Notes: generated by a model from the sequence alone, not told the origin. A stretch of 64,000 nt of DNA from Pontibacter pudoricolor (GCF_010092985.1 NZ_CP048106.1:744001-808000), one strand, 5' to 3'. Numbered from the stretch's first letter, positions 16,301 through 24,687 are shown. Program-made: numbers and translations.

Positions 16301-17660
16301 AAACTGTGTCATTCCTCATTTCAATTTACTGGCCCTTTTGCTGTTCTGGCTGAGTCCTTACGGCAACAGGGCCAAACTATTGAAGTGTGACTCACTTCAA
16401 GTCCAGTTGCATCCTCTCGCCAAACCAGATCGATAGCTGCTGGGCCGTCTGGCTCCAGTTTGCCAGTGGCATCACCCACTTTTTGCTGATATGCTGGTGC
16501 GAGAGGTAAATCAGCTTCAGCAGAGCCATGTCTGAGGGGAAAGCTCCTTTGGTTTTGGTCACCTTCCTGACCTGGCGGTGAAAACCCTCTATCGTGTTGG
16601 TGGTGTAGATCAGGTGGCGAATCGGCTCAGTGTACTTAAAGTACGTTGAGAGCTTCTCCCAGTTTCGCTGCCAGCTCTCGAGCACCTTGGGGTACTTTTT
16701 GCCCCACTTCTCTTCCAGCTCCAATAGCCTGAGCTCCGCCAGCTCTTTTGTTTCTGCCCGGTACACGGGCTTTAAGTCCCTGATAAAATCCTTCTGATCC
16801 TTAGAGCCCACATATTTGATACTGTTACGGATCTGGTGGACAATACAGCTTTGTACTTCAGCCTGCGGGAAAACACTGCCGATGGCTTCGGCAAAGCCCT
16901 TTAGGTTGTCGATGCAGGCAATGAGCATATCCTGTAGGCCCCGCTGTTGCAGGTCAGTGAGCACCGAGAGCCAGAAAGTAGCCCCTTCGCTTTCGGATAC
17001 ATACACGCCCAGCAACTCTTTGTAGCCGTGGCGGTCAATGCCCAGAATGTTGTAGACAGCTTTGGAGATGGTGCGCCCTTCCTGCCTGACCTTGTAGTGC
17101 ATGGCGTCCAGCCAGACGATGCAGTAGAGCGGATCCAGCGGCCGGGCCTGCCATTCCTTAACCTGGGGAACGATCTTTTCGGTGAGGGCCGCTAAGGTAT
17201 CGTGGGAGATGTCCATGTCGTACATCTCCTTCAGATGAGCCGAGATGTCCCGAAGGCTCATGCCCAGGCCGTACATGCTTAGAATGCGGGGCTCCAGGTT
17301 TTCGGCCAGCACCGTTTCCCGCTTGCGGATAATCTGCGGCTCAAAGCTAGCCGAGCGGTCGCGGGAGGATTCCACTTCAATCACTCCGTCTGTTGTACGC
17401 ACTTGTTTGCTCACCTTTCCGTTGCGCCGGTTGCCTTGCTTGCGTTGCTCATCTGTCAGATGAAGGTCCATCTCCGCGTCCAAAGCGGCTTCTAAAAAGT
17501 GTTTTAACAAGGGGCCAAGTGCGCCATCTTTGCCAAAGGTGGGTTTGCCGCTCCGGAACTCTTCCAGGAACTGGCGCTTGATCTTTTCCAGATCCAGCTC
17601 GTTTTTTTCTTCCATGTCAACTGTGTTAAAGGTAATACTCCTAATCCTTTGACACAGTTT
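16301..17660 (-). mobile_element. IS256-family insertion sequence
   Basis: About 1360 bases with one transposase gene. The ends are inverted repeats: AAACTGTGTCA at 16301-16311 and TGACACAGTTT at 17650-17660. The flanking 8-mers (TAATTTAA-like and TTATTTTA-like) are similar but not identical, so no clean target duplication is seen. The element is richer in GC than its flanks and interrupts a small gene region. Confidence 0.85.
16392..17615 (-). CDS. IS256-family transposase (mutator type)
   Basis: 407 residues, full length for the family, with no internal stop. The DDE catalytic set is present: first Asp in CIVWLDAMHYKVR, second in ACIDNLKGFAEAI, and Glu in TNTIEGFHRQVRKVTKTKGAF. The N-terminal part (ALDAEMDLHLTDEQRKQGNR, then GVIEVESSRDRSASFEPQII) matches mutator-type transposases, including the block FEPQIIRKRE. 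The enzyme cuts and pastes or copies the surrounding element through the AAACTGTGTCA ends. It looks active. Confidence 0.95.
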   Translation of the reverse strand: MEEKNELDLEKIKRQFLEEFRSGKPTFGKDGALGPLLKHFLEAALDAEMDLHLTDEQRKQGNRRNGKVSKQVRTTDGVIEVESSRDRSASFEPQIIRKRETVLAENLEPRILSMYGLGMSLRDISAHLKEMYDMDISHDTLAALTEKIVPQVKEWQARPLDPLYCIVWLDAMHYKVRQEGRTISKAVYNILGIDRHGYKELLGVYVSESEGATFWLSVLTDLQQRGLQDMLIACIDNLKGFAEAIGSVFPQAEVQSCIVHQIRNSIKYVGSKDQKDFIRDLKPVYRAETKELAELRLLELEEKWGKKYPKVLESWQRNWEKLSTYFKYTEPIRHLIYTTNTIEGFHRQVRKVTKTKGAFPSDMALLKLIYLSHQHISKKWVMPLANWSQTAQQLSIWFGERMQLDLK

Positions 17661-17663
17661 ATT

Positions 17664-17735
17664 TTACAGCCTCGTAATGGCTGTTATTCCTAATAATTTG
17701 GGCTTCCTTATTATTTCATCAAACCAGTTACTCAT
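17664..17735 (-). pseudogene. Short N-terminal remnant next to the insertion sequence
   Basis: ATG at 17733-17735 opens a 23-codon frame, MSNWFDEIIRKPKLLGITAI and three more residues, ending at a stop created within four bases of the element end. It starts 17 bases after the previous gene, so it was probably the second gene of an operon. Its frame does not join directly to the membrane remnant on the other side, so the link between the two halves is uncertain. Confidence 0.35.
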
Positions 17736-17752
17736 GCTTTGAATATTTTCTT

Positions 17753-18007
17753 TTATACTTTCATAAACCTCCTATATGCTTGTTCATCAGTTAGCTCTTC
17801 CAATCTTGATAAGGTTCTTTTAGCGAAGTCACCCGAAGCAAGACCATGGTTGATGAGTTCCAAAGATTGTATTAACTCATCTATAAGCGCCCAGTCTTCA
17901 CTATTGAGTTTCTGTTTTTCAACTTCTTTACCTGCTCTTGCGAATCCATCGTTGTCCCCGCCATACTTTTGGTAGATGTTTAGCTTATCAATAGTTATTC
18001 TTTTCAT
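17753..18007 (-). CDS. Small hypothetical protein
   Basis: 84 residues from the ATG at 18005-18007 (MKRITIDKLNIYQKYGGDND); an upstream ATG at 18025 would add six residues. The protein is soluble, mixed-charge and helical in look (LNSEDWALIDELIQSLELIN, SRLEELTDEQAYRRFMKV), with no recognised domain. It lies upstream of a gene remnant disrupted by the IS256 element and in a patch of accessory genes. Function unknown. Confidence 0.55.
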   Translation of the reverse strand: MKRITIDKLNIYQKYGGDNDGFARAGKEVEKQKLNSEDWALIDELIQSLELINHGLASGDFAKRTLSRLEELTDEQAYRRFMKV

Positions 18008-18113
18008 GATTCCAATGCACCACAACTATTGGATACACGACAACATACGCTTATCTGCTTTATGTACGGAGTAGGTTTCCTTTATTCTCCACTCAATATA
18101 ACTATAAATCCTC

Positions 18114-18746
18114 TTACTTCGGCATATTATCCAGCGACTGCCACAGGTACTTGCTGGCGATGGTGCGGTGGGGGCGCCAGTTCTCCGCAAGTTGCTGCAT
18201 GCGGATGCGTAAAGGCTTGCCCGTCTCTTCCAAACTATAGTGTCGCTTCATCGCGTTCTGTATACCCAGGTCATCCACCGGGAAAACATCCGGGCGCTCC
18301 AGGGCAAACATTAACAGCATTTCTACGGTCCAGCGGCCAACTCCTTTTATTTTCGTCAGGTGCAGGATCAGTGCTTCGTCTTCCAGGGCATCTATCGTTG
18401 CATGTTCCAGGTTACCATCTGCAGCGAAGGCCGCCACATTGCGTACATAGCCAATCTTCTGGAACGATAAGCCAACACTGCGCAGCATCTCATCGGTGGC
18501 AGCAAGTACCAGTTCCGGGTGTGGGTAATTGTCCGGGAAAAACTCCGTAAAACGTTTAAATATAGTGGCTGCGGCCTTGGTTGAAAGTTGCTGCGAAACG
18601 ATAGCACTCAGCAATTTATAGTACAGGTCTTCTGATTTAGAGGATTTGAGGGGCTGTCCGTTCGCGATTATAGTTGATAGAATTGGGTCCTTGCCAAGTA
18701 TGGCCATTACTTCAGGTGCAGGGTAGATAGGAGTAGAGTTATTCAT
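18114..18746 (-). CDS. DNA-3-methyladenine glycosylase, AlkA/HhH-GPD family
   Basis: About 210 residues from the MNNSTPIYP start at 18746 (an earlier ATG at 18773 would add nine residues). The helix-hairpin-helix and Gly/Pro/Asp loop read LTKIKGVGRWTVEMLLMFAL, with the catalytic Asp in VFPVDDLGIQNAM. The N-terminal half has YYKLLSAIVSQQLSTKAAATI, typical of the family. The enzyme removes alkylated purines in base-excision repair. It is shorter than E. coli AlkA because the N-terminal beta domain is absent, as in yeast MAG1-type proteins. Single gene on the minus strand, upstream of nothing obvious. Confidence 0.92.
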   Translation of the reverse strand: MNNSTPIYPAPEVMAILGKDPILSTIIANGQPLKSSKSEDLYYKLLSAIVSQQLSTKAAATIFKRFTEFFPDNYPHPELVLAATDEMLRSVGLSFQKIGYVRNVAAFAADGNLEHATIDALEDEALILHLTKIKGVGRWTVEMLLMFALERPDVFPVDDLGIQNAMKRHYSLEETGKPLRIRMQQLAENWRPHRTIASKYLWQSLDNMPK

Positions 18747-18907
18747 AGTTTTATAGTTGACATTAATTATCATCTCGACAAAGGAGAGTTCTATTTAACA
18801 TATTGGGGTAGTCCGAAATAGATTTCTCACTTTGTTCGAAATGAAAATAGTAAAGTAATTGCAGGCTCTAGCCTTAACCGAGAAAAGGCTGGTGGGATTG
18901 GATTTAA

Positions 18908-19930
18908 CTACAGCGACTTCAGCACATTCAGGGTATGCTCCTGCATCTTATCGGTCACATCAAGGTGTGTCACAAAACGAATCATCTGAGGGCCAAAAGC
19001 TGATGCCCGGATGTTATGTTCTGCCAGTGTATTTATAAAAGCAGCATCATTGTACTTCTGGTTAAGCTTAAAGATGACGATGTTGGTTTCAACTGGCAGT
19101 ACACTTTCTACATAGTTCATCTGCAACAGTACTTCTTCCATTTGTTTCGCCTTGCGGTGGTCTTCTTTCAGGCGCTCGATATTATTATCCAGGGCATAGA
19201 TGCATGCTGCTGCCAGGTAACCGGCTTGCCGCATACCGCCGCCAAACACTTTGCGCACACGGCGGCTTTGCTTTATAAATGCTTTACTGCCCAGCAACAC
19301 CGAACCAACCGGAGCACCTAACCCTTTACTCAGGCAAACCGAAATGCTGTCGAAGTACAAACCATAGTCCTTAGCGTTTTCACCGGAAGCTACCAAAGCA
19401 TTAAATACACGCGCGCCATCCAGGTGCAGGGCCAGGTTATTGCGCTTGCAAACCTCCGAAATGGCTGCAATTTCCTTTATAGTGTAGTAAGACCCGCCAC
19501 CTTTGTTACAGGTGTTCTCCAGGGCAACAAGTTTTGTAATAGGGTGATGGATATTATCCGGACGTATGCTTCCTTCTACCTGTTCAGGTGTCATTTTGCC
19601 GCGTTCACTATTCACCAGCGCTACTGATGCATATGAGTTTGAAGCAATACCACCACCTTCGTACTGGTAAATGTGCGCTGTTGTGTCACAAATTACTTCT
19701 GTTAATGGCCCAGTATGCACTTTTATCGCGATCTGGTTGGTCATGGTGCCTGATGGGCAGAATAAGCCGGCTTCCATGCCAAATAGGGCAGCTGCTTTGG
19801 CTTCCAGAGCGTTTATAGTTGGGTCTTCTTCGTACACGTCGTCGCCAACCGGGGCAGCAAACATGGCCTGCAGCATTTCGGGTGTAGGTTTTGTAACGGT
19901 ATCGGAACGAAGATCTGTTATCTCTATCAT
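18908..19930 (-). CDS. Low-specificity L-threonine aldolase
   Basis: 340 residues, the usual size. A PLP enzyme splitting threonine or allo-threonine into glycine and acetaldehyde. Fold-type I features: DLRSDTVTKPTPEM at the N-terminus, DDVYEEDPTINALEAKAAAL, the His that stacks on PLP in DTTAHIYQYEGGG, DGARVFNALVASG, and the Schiff-base Lys in ISVCLSKGLGAPVGS. All positions are filled. It is divergent from a conserved 59-residue gene with about 100 bases between them. Supplies glycine and feeds one-carbon metabolism. Confidence 0.95.
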   Translation of the reverse strand: MIEITDLRSDTVTKPTPEMLQAMFAAPVGDDVYEEDPTINALEAKAAALFGMEAGLFCPSGTMTNQIAIKVHTGPLTEVICDTTAHIYQYEGGGIASNSYASVALVNSERGKMTPEQVEGSIRPDNIHHPITKLVALENTCNKGGGSYYTIKEIAAISEVCKRNNLALHLDGARVFNALVASGENAKDYGLYFDSISVCLSKGLGAPVGSVLLGSKAFIKQSRRVRKVFGGGMRQAGYLAAACIYALDNNIERLKEDHRKAKQMEEVLLQMNYVESVLPVETNIVIFKLNQKYNDAAFINTLAEHNIRASAFGPQMIRFVTHLDVTDKMQEHTLNVLKSL

Positions 19931-19994
19931 AAGGTTTGTATAGGTAATACTGAATTTGATGTAGTAAATGCTTTACTTTGTAAAAATAATAACT

Positions 19995-20002
19995 TACTTT
20001 TG
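19995..20002 (+). promoter_or_regulatory. -7 box for the 59-residue protein gene
   Basis: TACTTTTG matches TAnnTTTG and lies 25 bases before the ATG at 20028. A TTTG at 19977-19980 is only 14 bases upstream, short of the usual 19-21, so the -33 element is uncertain. Confidence 0.45.
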
Positions 20003-20027
20003 CCCTTCAAATTTAATAATTGCAACG

Positions 20028-20207
20028 ATGGGAGTTACTAGACTTAAAAGAAAAGACCGTAAAAATAAGGCAAGAGCAAACAACAAGGTTGCCAGAATTA
20101 AGCAGCTGTTGTTAACACCAGTTATCAAGAATGTTGACATGGACGAGCTACGTGCTCAGTTCGGTGAAGCTCCAAAAAACAAGAAAGAAGAAGCTTCTGC
20201 TGAGTAG
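20028..20207 (+). CDS. Conserved small basic/acidic protein of Bacteroidota
   Basis: 59 residues from the ATG at 20028 (MGVTRLKRKDRKNKARANNK); the frame also has an ATG 60 bases upstream, but homologues, as I recall them, start at MG[VI]TRLKRK. The first 30 residues are strongly basic (Lys/Arg-rich), and the tail NVDMDELRAQFGEAPKNKKE is acidic then mixed. Size, charge pattern, a good -7 box and a strong terminator suggest a well-expressed nucleic-acid or ribosome-bound protein. That role is inferred; no domain is known to me. Confidence 0.75.
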   Translation: MGVTRLKRKDRKNKARANNKVARIKQLLLTPVIKNVDMDELRAQFGEAPKNKKEEASAE

Positions 20208-20286
20208 TCTTTTTACGGCAAAGTAAAACCATCTGCCTGCCAACGCTGTGAAAGCTTCGGGTGGCGGGTTTTCGAAAGACTTCAAA

Positions 20287-20317
20287 GTGTGCTTGCACCG
20301 CAGGCACGCTTTTTTTT
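20287..20317 (+). terminator. Strong terminator of the 59-residue protein gene
   Basis: GTGTGCTTGC (20287-20296) pairs with GCAGGCACGC (20300-20309) with one mismatch and one G-T pair, followed by a T8 run. The T run touches the stop codon of the converging metallophosphoesterase gene. Confidence 0.8.
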
Positions 20318-20813
20318 ATGCCCTTTTGCCAAGCTCTATCACCTGCAGATTCGCCACCTTGCCGTTATTCACATCAAATCGCATCATGGTGCGCATCGTA
20401 TGAAAGCCATGTTTGCCGGCGGCTCCCGGGTTTAAGTGTAGTAAGTTGTTCAGGCTTTTATCCGGCATCACTTTCAGGATATGGGAATGACCCGTAATGT
20501 ATAGTTGCGGCGGGTTTGTTTTGATCTCGTTTCTGACATCAGGGTGATACTTTCCCGGGTAACCGCCAATATGCGTCATCATCACATCAAGCCCCTGCAC
20601 TATAAACCGGTTTACTTTTGGGTGCACTTGTCTTATAGTTGCATCATCAATATTGCCATAAACTCCCCGCAACGGCGCTATCTCGTTTAGCCTGTCCGAC
20701 ACTTCTATACTGCCAAAATCCCCTGCATGCCATATTTCATCACAGACTGTTAGTAGCCGGATTATCTGATCATCTAAATAGGAGTGGGTATCGGAAAGGA
20801 GGCCTATTTTCAT
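20316..20813 (-). CDS. YfcE/MJ0936-type metallophosphoesterase
   Basis: 165 residues. Metal ligands of the calcineurin-like fold: DTH in MKIGLLSDTHSYL, GD in EIWHAGDFGSIEV, GNID in LRGVYGNIDDATI, H in VMMTHIGGYPGKY, and GHSH in YITGHSHILKVM. All are present, so a two-metal phosphodiesterase is expected; the family cleaves small phosphodiesters in vitro and the natural substrate is unknown. It converges with the 59-residue gene, with its stop inside that gene's terminator T run. Upstream is a repeat-filled gap. Confidence 0.92.
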   Translation of the reverse strand: MKIGLLSDTHSYLDDQIIRLLTVCDEIWHAGDFGSIEVSDRLNEIAPLRGVYGNIDDATIRQVHPKVNRFIVQGLDVMMTHIGGYPGKYHPDVRNEIKTNPPQLYITGHSHILKVMPDKSLNNLLHLNPGAAGKHGFHTMRTMMRFDVNNGKVANLQVIELGKRA

Positions 20814-20952
20814 TGGCTATAGTTATAGTTGAATGTGAAGTTAAGGTTTACGGATGAGTTTTGGGAAAGTATAGTTCGAGTTTATAGTTTCTCCTCTGTC
20901 ATTTCGAACGTTAGTCGGGAAGGCTGGATTCTATAGTCAACTATAGTTGCAA

Positions 20953-21262
20953 CCTGAACCAAGCCTTTTCTTCTATAGCTACTTTTAATCCTGGGAGCTT
21001 TACTCACTTACAGTTCTATAGTTGGCTTTGGTGCCCTCACGGCCGGGAGGCCCCGTCTTGGGGCATCGCGCTGTGTACATTTCCTTTGCTCGTTCCTCGC
21101 AATGCCTCACGGCACCGGAAATCTACAAGGCGCTCAACCCAAAGACTGTGATCAGTTCGATAGTTACTTTTGTCTATAGTTTGAACCAGTTAAGCTTCGA
21201 CCTTTATCGTGGTGATAATTCCGTAGGGACAGGTCGCGACCTGTCCGATCCTGGTCTGTAAC
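20953..21262 (+). repeat. Structured intergenic repeat A, copy A2 (divergent arms)
   Basis: Core 21024-21163. The outer stem TGTA-C-ATTTCC (21074-21084) pairs with GGAAAT-C-TACA (21117-21127). Hairpin 1 is TTGC (21086-21089), loop TCGTTCCTC, GCAA (21099-21102). Hairpin 2 is TGCC-TCAC-GGCA (21103-21114). The arm sequences differ from the other three copies on both sides while pairing is kept. Palindrome GGACAGGTCGCGACCTGTCC lies at 21227-21246, 63 bases after the core. Confidence 0.8.
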
Positions 21263-21532
21263 TATGGAACTACAACTCTCAACTATAGCAACAGCCGTAA
21301 TTCCCCTCCTGGGAGGGGCAGGGGTGGGTTAAAACCAAAACTATAAAACAGTAACCTCAACTATAGCGACAACTCGAAAGCTCCTTCCCCTGTTTTGGGG
21401 GTAGGGGCCCTCTTTTAAAGGGAAAGGCTGGGAAGGGGTAAAACCACAACTATAGAACTATAGCTCCAACTATAGCAATTCCCTTTATCCCAGAAATCCT
21501 TTAAATCTCCCTTAATCCCGGTTCAGACATAG

Positions 21533-21608
21533 TCTGTCCCTGCCGGACCAGTTACGTCAGGAGACTCCACACCATCGTAAGTCATGAGCGAGTACACTCG
21601 CGCCAGCG
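21533..21608 (+). repeat. REP-like three-hairpin repeat, copy B3
   Basis: A weaker copy: TCCCTGCCGGACC, ACGTCAGGAGACTCC with imperfect pairing, then CGAGT-ACA-CTCG and the constant end CGCGCCAGC. Confidence 0.55.
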
Positions 21609-21677
21609 GAGAAGCAAGAATTCAAGCGTCATCTGAAGCAGAATCCTTAAAATCCTTTAATCTCAATTCAGACAAAA

Positions 21678-21712
21678 CAAAAAGGGAGACAAAGCCAAAG
21701 CCCCGTCTCCTT
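21678..21712 (-). terminator. Terminator of pyrE
   Basis: GGAGAC (21685-21690) and GTCTCC (21705-21710) form the stem; the minus strand continues with TTTTTG. It lies 27 bases past the pyrE stop codon. Confidence 0.75.
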
Positions 21713-21738
21713 CATTATTTATTCCTAATTAATCATTA

Positions 21739-22377
21739 TTAAACTCCCCATGTTTCAGGAGATTTACGCCATTCAGCTAAAGCTTCTAAGGCAGACTCCT
21801 GGATGTAACCATTAGCAACGGCCGCTTCTGTTAAAGCGCTATAGTTGCTCAGGCAGTGTAACGCGATGCCTGCTTTTCGGAAATTCTCATCGGCCAGGGC
21901 AAAACCATATGTAAAGATGGCTACCATACCAACCACTTCGCCGCCGGCTGCGCGTACTGCTTCAGCCGATTTTAAAGAACTGCCACCTGTCGAGATCAGG
22001 TCTTCTAACAGTACTACTTTCTGGCCCGGAATTAACTTGCCTTCTATCTGGTTGCCCATGCCATGTTTCTTAGGCTCAGGGCGTACATACAGGAAAGGCA
22101 TCTCTAAAAGGTCGGCTACCAGCGCTCCCTGCGCTATACCAGCAGTGGCTACGCCAGCAATGGCTTCAGCTTCCGGGAAGTTATTTTTGATCTGTTCCGC
22201 TAGCTGTTGTTTGATAAAGCTGCGTATATGCGGAAAAGAAAGGGTAACACGGTTGTCGCAGTAAATGGGCGAGTTCCAGCCAGAGCTCCACTTAAAGGGC
22301 TTTTCTGGGCTTAACTTAACGGCTTCTGTTTCCAGCAGGAAAGAAGCAACCTGGTGTGCTGTCGTCGTAGTATCCAT
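21739..22377 (-). CDS. pyrE: Orotate phosphoribosyltransferase
   Basis: 212 residues, normal length. Transfers phosphoribose from PRPP to orotate, giving OMP in pyrimidine synthesis. The PRPP-binding loop reads KVVLLEDLISTGGSSLKSAE, and the substrate region has KPFKWSSGWNSPIYCDNRVT. The catalytic flexible loop with RPEPKKHGMGNQIEG is present. Monocistronic, on the minus strand, divergent from a NUDIX gene 107 bases away. Confidence 0.96.
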   Translation of the reverse strand: MDTTTTAHQVASFLLETEAVKLSPEKPFKWSSGWNSPIYCDNRVTLSFPHIRSFIKQQLAEQIKNNFPEAEAIAGVATAGIAQGALVADLLEMPFLYVRPEPKKHGMGNQIEGKLIPGQKVVLLEDLISTGGSSLKSAEAVRAAGGEVVGMVAIFTYGFALADENFRKAGIALHCLSNYSALTEAAVANGYIQESALEALAEWRKSPETWGV

Positions 22378-22484
22378 GAGCCGAAATTACAGAAATATTT
22401 GCCTTTTTAAGGCCCTGTAGTTTCTTTAAATTGATTTATTTATCCATTTGTGTAACTTTCACACGAATTAAGAGCACCTACCAC

Positions 22485-23165
22485 ATGAACGTTTTCATTA
22501 ACGATATTCCGCTTATACTCAAAAGGTCTAACGAAAAAGTATACAGGCACCATTACGACCTGGTACTGGATGCTGACGACCATTTTACATCAAAAGACCT
22601 GGTAGGGGACGTACTGATTAAAGATGCAGATCTGTTGCTGATAGACCGCCTGGTGCGCCTGATGGAGGTGAAAAAGCTTAAAAAACTGAATTCACTGACG
22701 CTTGTCACCAACAAAAAGAAACGACTGATTGAGCACCTGAAAGATCAGTTTAAAATAGTAAAAGCTGCCGGCGGACTTGTAATTAAAGAAGGAAAGCTGC
22801 TGATGATCTACCGTTTGGGTGTCTGGGATCTGCCGAAAGGGAAGCTGAATAAGAAAGAAGGTGCGAAAGAGGGGGCCTTGCGTGAAGTAGAAGAAGAATG
22901 TAATATCTCAGTAGAACTACTGGAGAGGTTGCCTAAAACCTGGCATTCGTATGCTTTCAAGGGTAAGAAAATTCTAAAGAAAACGTCCTGGTACGTGATG
23001 AGCTGCACCGATGACAGCCTGATGAAGCCGCAAGCCGAAGAGTTTATCGAGGAAGTACGTTGGATGACACCGGAAGAAGCCCTGGAAGTATTACCAAAAG
23101 CCTATACGTCAATTGCCTTTATTGTGCGTCATTATTTGCAATCGCTGAAGTCGGGAAAGGTATAA
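22485..23165 (+). CDS. NUDIX hydrolase with N-terminal extension
   Basis: About 226 residues from the ATG at 22485 (MNVFINDIPLILKRSNEKVY); the longer frame from 22431 is not needed. The first 95 residues are a Bacteroidota-specific part with no name that I know. The NUDIX box lies at about residue 125-147: GKLNKKEGAKEGALREVEEE, extended by CNI, matching GX5EX7REUXEEXGU with Cys-Asn where Thr/Gly is usual. LPKTWHSYAF and VRWMTPEEALEVL follow. It hydrolyses a nucleoside diphosphate derivative of unknown identity. The last 47 bases overlap the end of the converging coaD gene. Confidence 0.88.
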   Translation: MNVFINDIPLILKRSNEKVYRHHYDLVLDADDHFTSKDLVGDVLIKDADLLLIDRLVRLMEVKKLKKLNSLTLVTNKKKRLIEHLKDQFKIVKAAGGLVIKEGKLLMIYRLGVWDLPKGKLNKKEGAKEGALREVEEECNISVELLERLPKTWHSYAFKGKKILKKTSWYVMSCTDDSLMKPQAEEFIEEVRWMTPEEALEVLPKAYTSIAFIVRHYLQSLKSGKV

Positions 23166-23601
23166 AATCAGCCACATCGCCACCAAAACGGTGAATTTCA
23201 CGGATAATAGATGAACTGATCGCTGCCAGAGGCGGCGACGTGATCAGGAAAACTGTTTCCAGGTCGGTGTTTACGTGGCGGTTGGCTTGGGCAATGGTAT
23301 TCTCGTATTCAAAATCGGTGGTGTTACGTAGGCCACGCAGTAAGAATTGTGCTCCAACCTCGCGGGCATATTCAGCCGTTAATCCTTTGTAAGCTGCTAC
23401 CGACACCTTCGGTTCATCTTTAAACAAACCGTTTATTATCCCTACCATCTGCTCAACCGGAATATAACGCTGTTTGCTGCTATTATTCCCGATGGCAATA
23501 ATGATCTCATCAAACAATCGCGTGCCACGCATCACCACGTCCAGGTGTCCGTTTGTGAAAGGATCAAAAGAGCCGGGAAATAAAGCAATGCGCTTTTTCA
23601 T
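23119..23601 (-). CDS. coaD: Phosphopantetheine adenylyltransferase
   Basis: 160 residues, standard length. Adds AMP to 4'-phosphopantetheine in coenzyme A synthesis. The nucleotidyltransferase motif is GSFDPFTNGHLDVV with the TxGH signature as TNGH, and the second motif is ISSSIIREIHRFGGDV. The substrate-binding region RGLRNTTDFEYENTIAQANR is complete. The 3' end overlaps the opposite NUDIX gene by 47 bases. The upstream DUF3822 gene on the same strand, 132 bases away, is a common partner in this phylum. Confidence 0.96.
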   Translation of the reverse strand: MKKRIALFPGSFDPFTNGHLDVVMRGTRLFDEIIIAIGNNSSKQRYIPVEQMVGIINGLFKDEPKVSVAAYKGLTAEYAREVGAQFLLRGLRNTTDFEYENTIAQANRHVNTDLETVFLITSPPLAAISSSIIREIHRFGGDVADFIPFPTSAIANNDAQ

Positions 23602-23733
23602 TTAAGTAGAATTTTGATTTTTTGCTTGTACTGCAGGTAAGATTTATAGTTTACTAACTATAGTTGATTCAAATTTCTCCTTACGTCGAAATGACAGATG
23701 GAAAATAATTATTCATTACTCATTCTCCATTAA

Positions 23734-24621
23734 TCATTCACACAAGTGTAAACTATAGAGCTCGAAGTAGCGGTGTTCGAACAGGTCGTCGAATTTGTAG
23801 GAGTAGCCGATGTCTTGTGGTTTCTTTCCGAATTTAACCTGCCGGATATACTTCTGCATGATCGTGAACAGCGTTGCATCATGCGTAATGTCGCCCCAAA
23901 CAGTAATGGTTTCCTGCTCCGGGTTCATTTTCTGTTCCTGCATTACAAAGATGATGTAGTAAATAAAGTCTTCGGGGCTGTGGTACTGGAAAATGTTGCA
24001 GAACTGAAGTCCGTGGGCATCTACTACCAATATCGTTACAAAACTTCGTTCTACAAACACAGACATGCTTCGTGCAGCACTTCGGCCGGTTTGGTGCAGA
24101 ATACTTTTGATGAGTGAGGTTGTCTGGTGTACGAACTGAATTTCGCGCTCCGGGAAAATCTCCTGTATGGTAGCACGGAGCACGCGCTCTACAGCAAATA
24201 TGTTAACTGCTTCCAGGCTGCTGTGGTGGTAGGAGAGCACATCGTCCAGTTGCGGATTCAGGTAGCTGTGCAGGCGCAGGTAATCCTGTTGATGCGCCGG
24301 ATCGAAAAGTGTTTCGGGTACAAGTGTAAAGTGCTGGTTGCTTACAGCTACACGTATGGTTTTCCAGTTCTGTTCCTGCAATAATGGGTTTTCTCGGGCA
24401 ATCAGTTGTAACTGTTCAGCCACCTGTGCCGGCGTAAAAACAGTGATCAGCTCGTAATCTTCCAGTACCACAAACTTATTACGCTCCACATCAGTCACAG
24501 CCAGTCGTATACTTTTCTGAGAGATAGATATGTATAGATTGCAATTGCTGGCAGCAGAAAGCGCAAATGCTTCGTCCTGAATTTTGTTCGATAGCCGGAA
24601 GTTAGTGCTGGTCGTGTTCAA
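23734..24621 (-). CDS. DUF3822 family protein
   Basis: 295 residues. Members of DUF3822 are found across Bacteroidota, usually next to coaD or the 16S rRNA methyltransferase rsmD, as here with coaD. The fold looks like an actin/HSP70-like ATPase in two halves (LYISISQKSIRLAVTD; SMSVFVERSFVTILVVDAHG), a reading that is only an impression from spacing of the beta strands. It ends HRYFELYSLHLCE. Role unknown. Between it and coaD lies a short gap with a CATTTCGAAC-type repeat and AACTATAG. Confidence 0.8.
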   Translation of the reverse strand: MNTTSTNFRLSNKIQDEAFALSAASNCNLYISISQKSIRLAVTDVERNKFVVLEDYELITVFTPAQVAEQLQLIARENPLLQEQNWKTIRVAVSNQHFTLVPETLFDPAHQQDYLRLHSYLNPQLDDVLSYHHSSLEAVNIFAVERVLRATIQEIFPEREIQFVHQTTSLIKSILHQTGRSAARSMSVFVERSFVTILVVDAHGLQFCNIFQYHSPEDFIYYIIFVMQEQKMNPEQETITVWGDITHDATLFTIMQKYIRQVKFGKKPQDIGYSYKFDDLFEHRYFELYSLHLCE

Positions 24622-24687
24622 AGTTTAAAGCTGGTGAGTGAAAGCCTGTTTATAGCGCTATGCAAGTATAAAAAAAATATGGCATAT

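Larger units (their letters stand above)
20820..21680. repeat. Long intergenic repeat mosaic
   Basis: No gene is supported. Contents: a CTGTCATTTCGAAC module (20890-20935); repeat A2 (20953-21262); G/C-tract modules at about 21297-21335 and 21380-21440, the second carrying a 16-base insert GGGGGTAGGGGCCCTC at 21397-21412; an AATCC module (21490-21525); repeat B3 (21533-21608); and a second AATCC module (21632-21675) next to the pyrE terminator. AACTATAG spacers join them. Confidence 0.75.

Noticed and set aside
16392-17615. An inactive or fragmentary transposase
   Set aside because: The frame is full length with D, D and E in place and the element ends match, so there is no sign of decay in the gene itself.
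18029-18550. A plus-strand open frame of 173 codons
   Set aside because: It lies opposite the DNA glycosylase gene, whose catalytic motifs are complete; the plus-strand product has Ser/Pro/Cys-rich shadow composition.
20028-20207. Calling the 59-residue protein a ribosomal protein
   Set aside because: It is basic and small but does not match any ribosomal protein family that I know; the role stays open.
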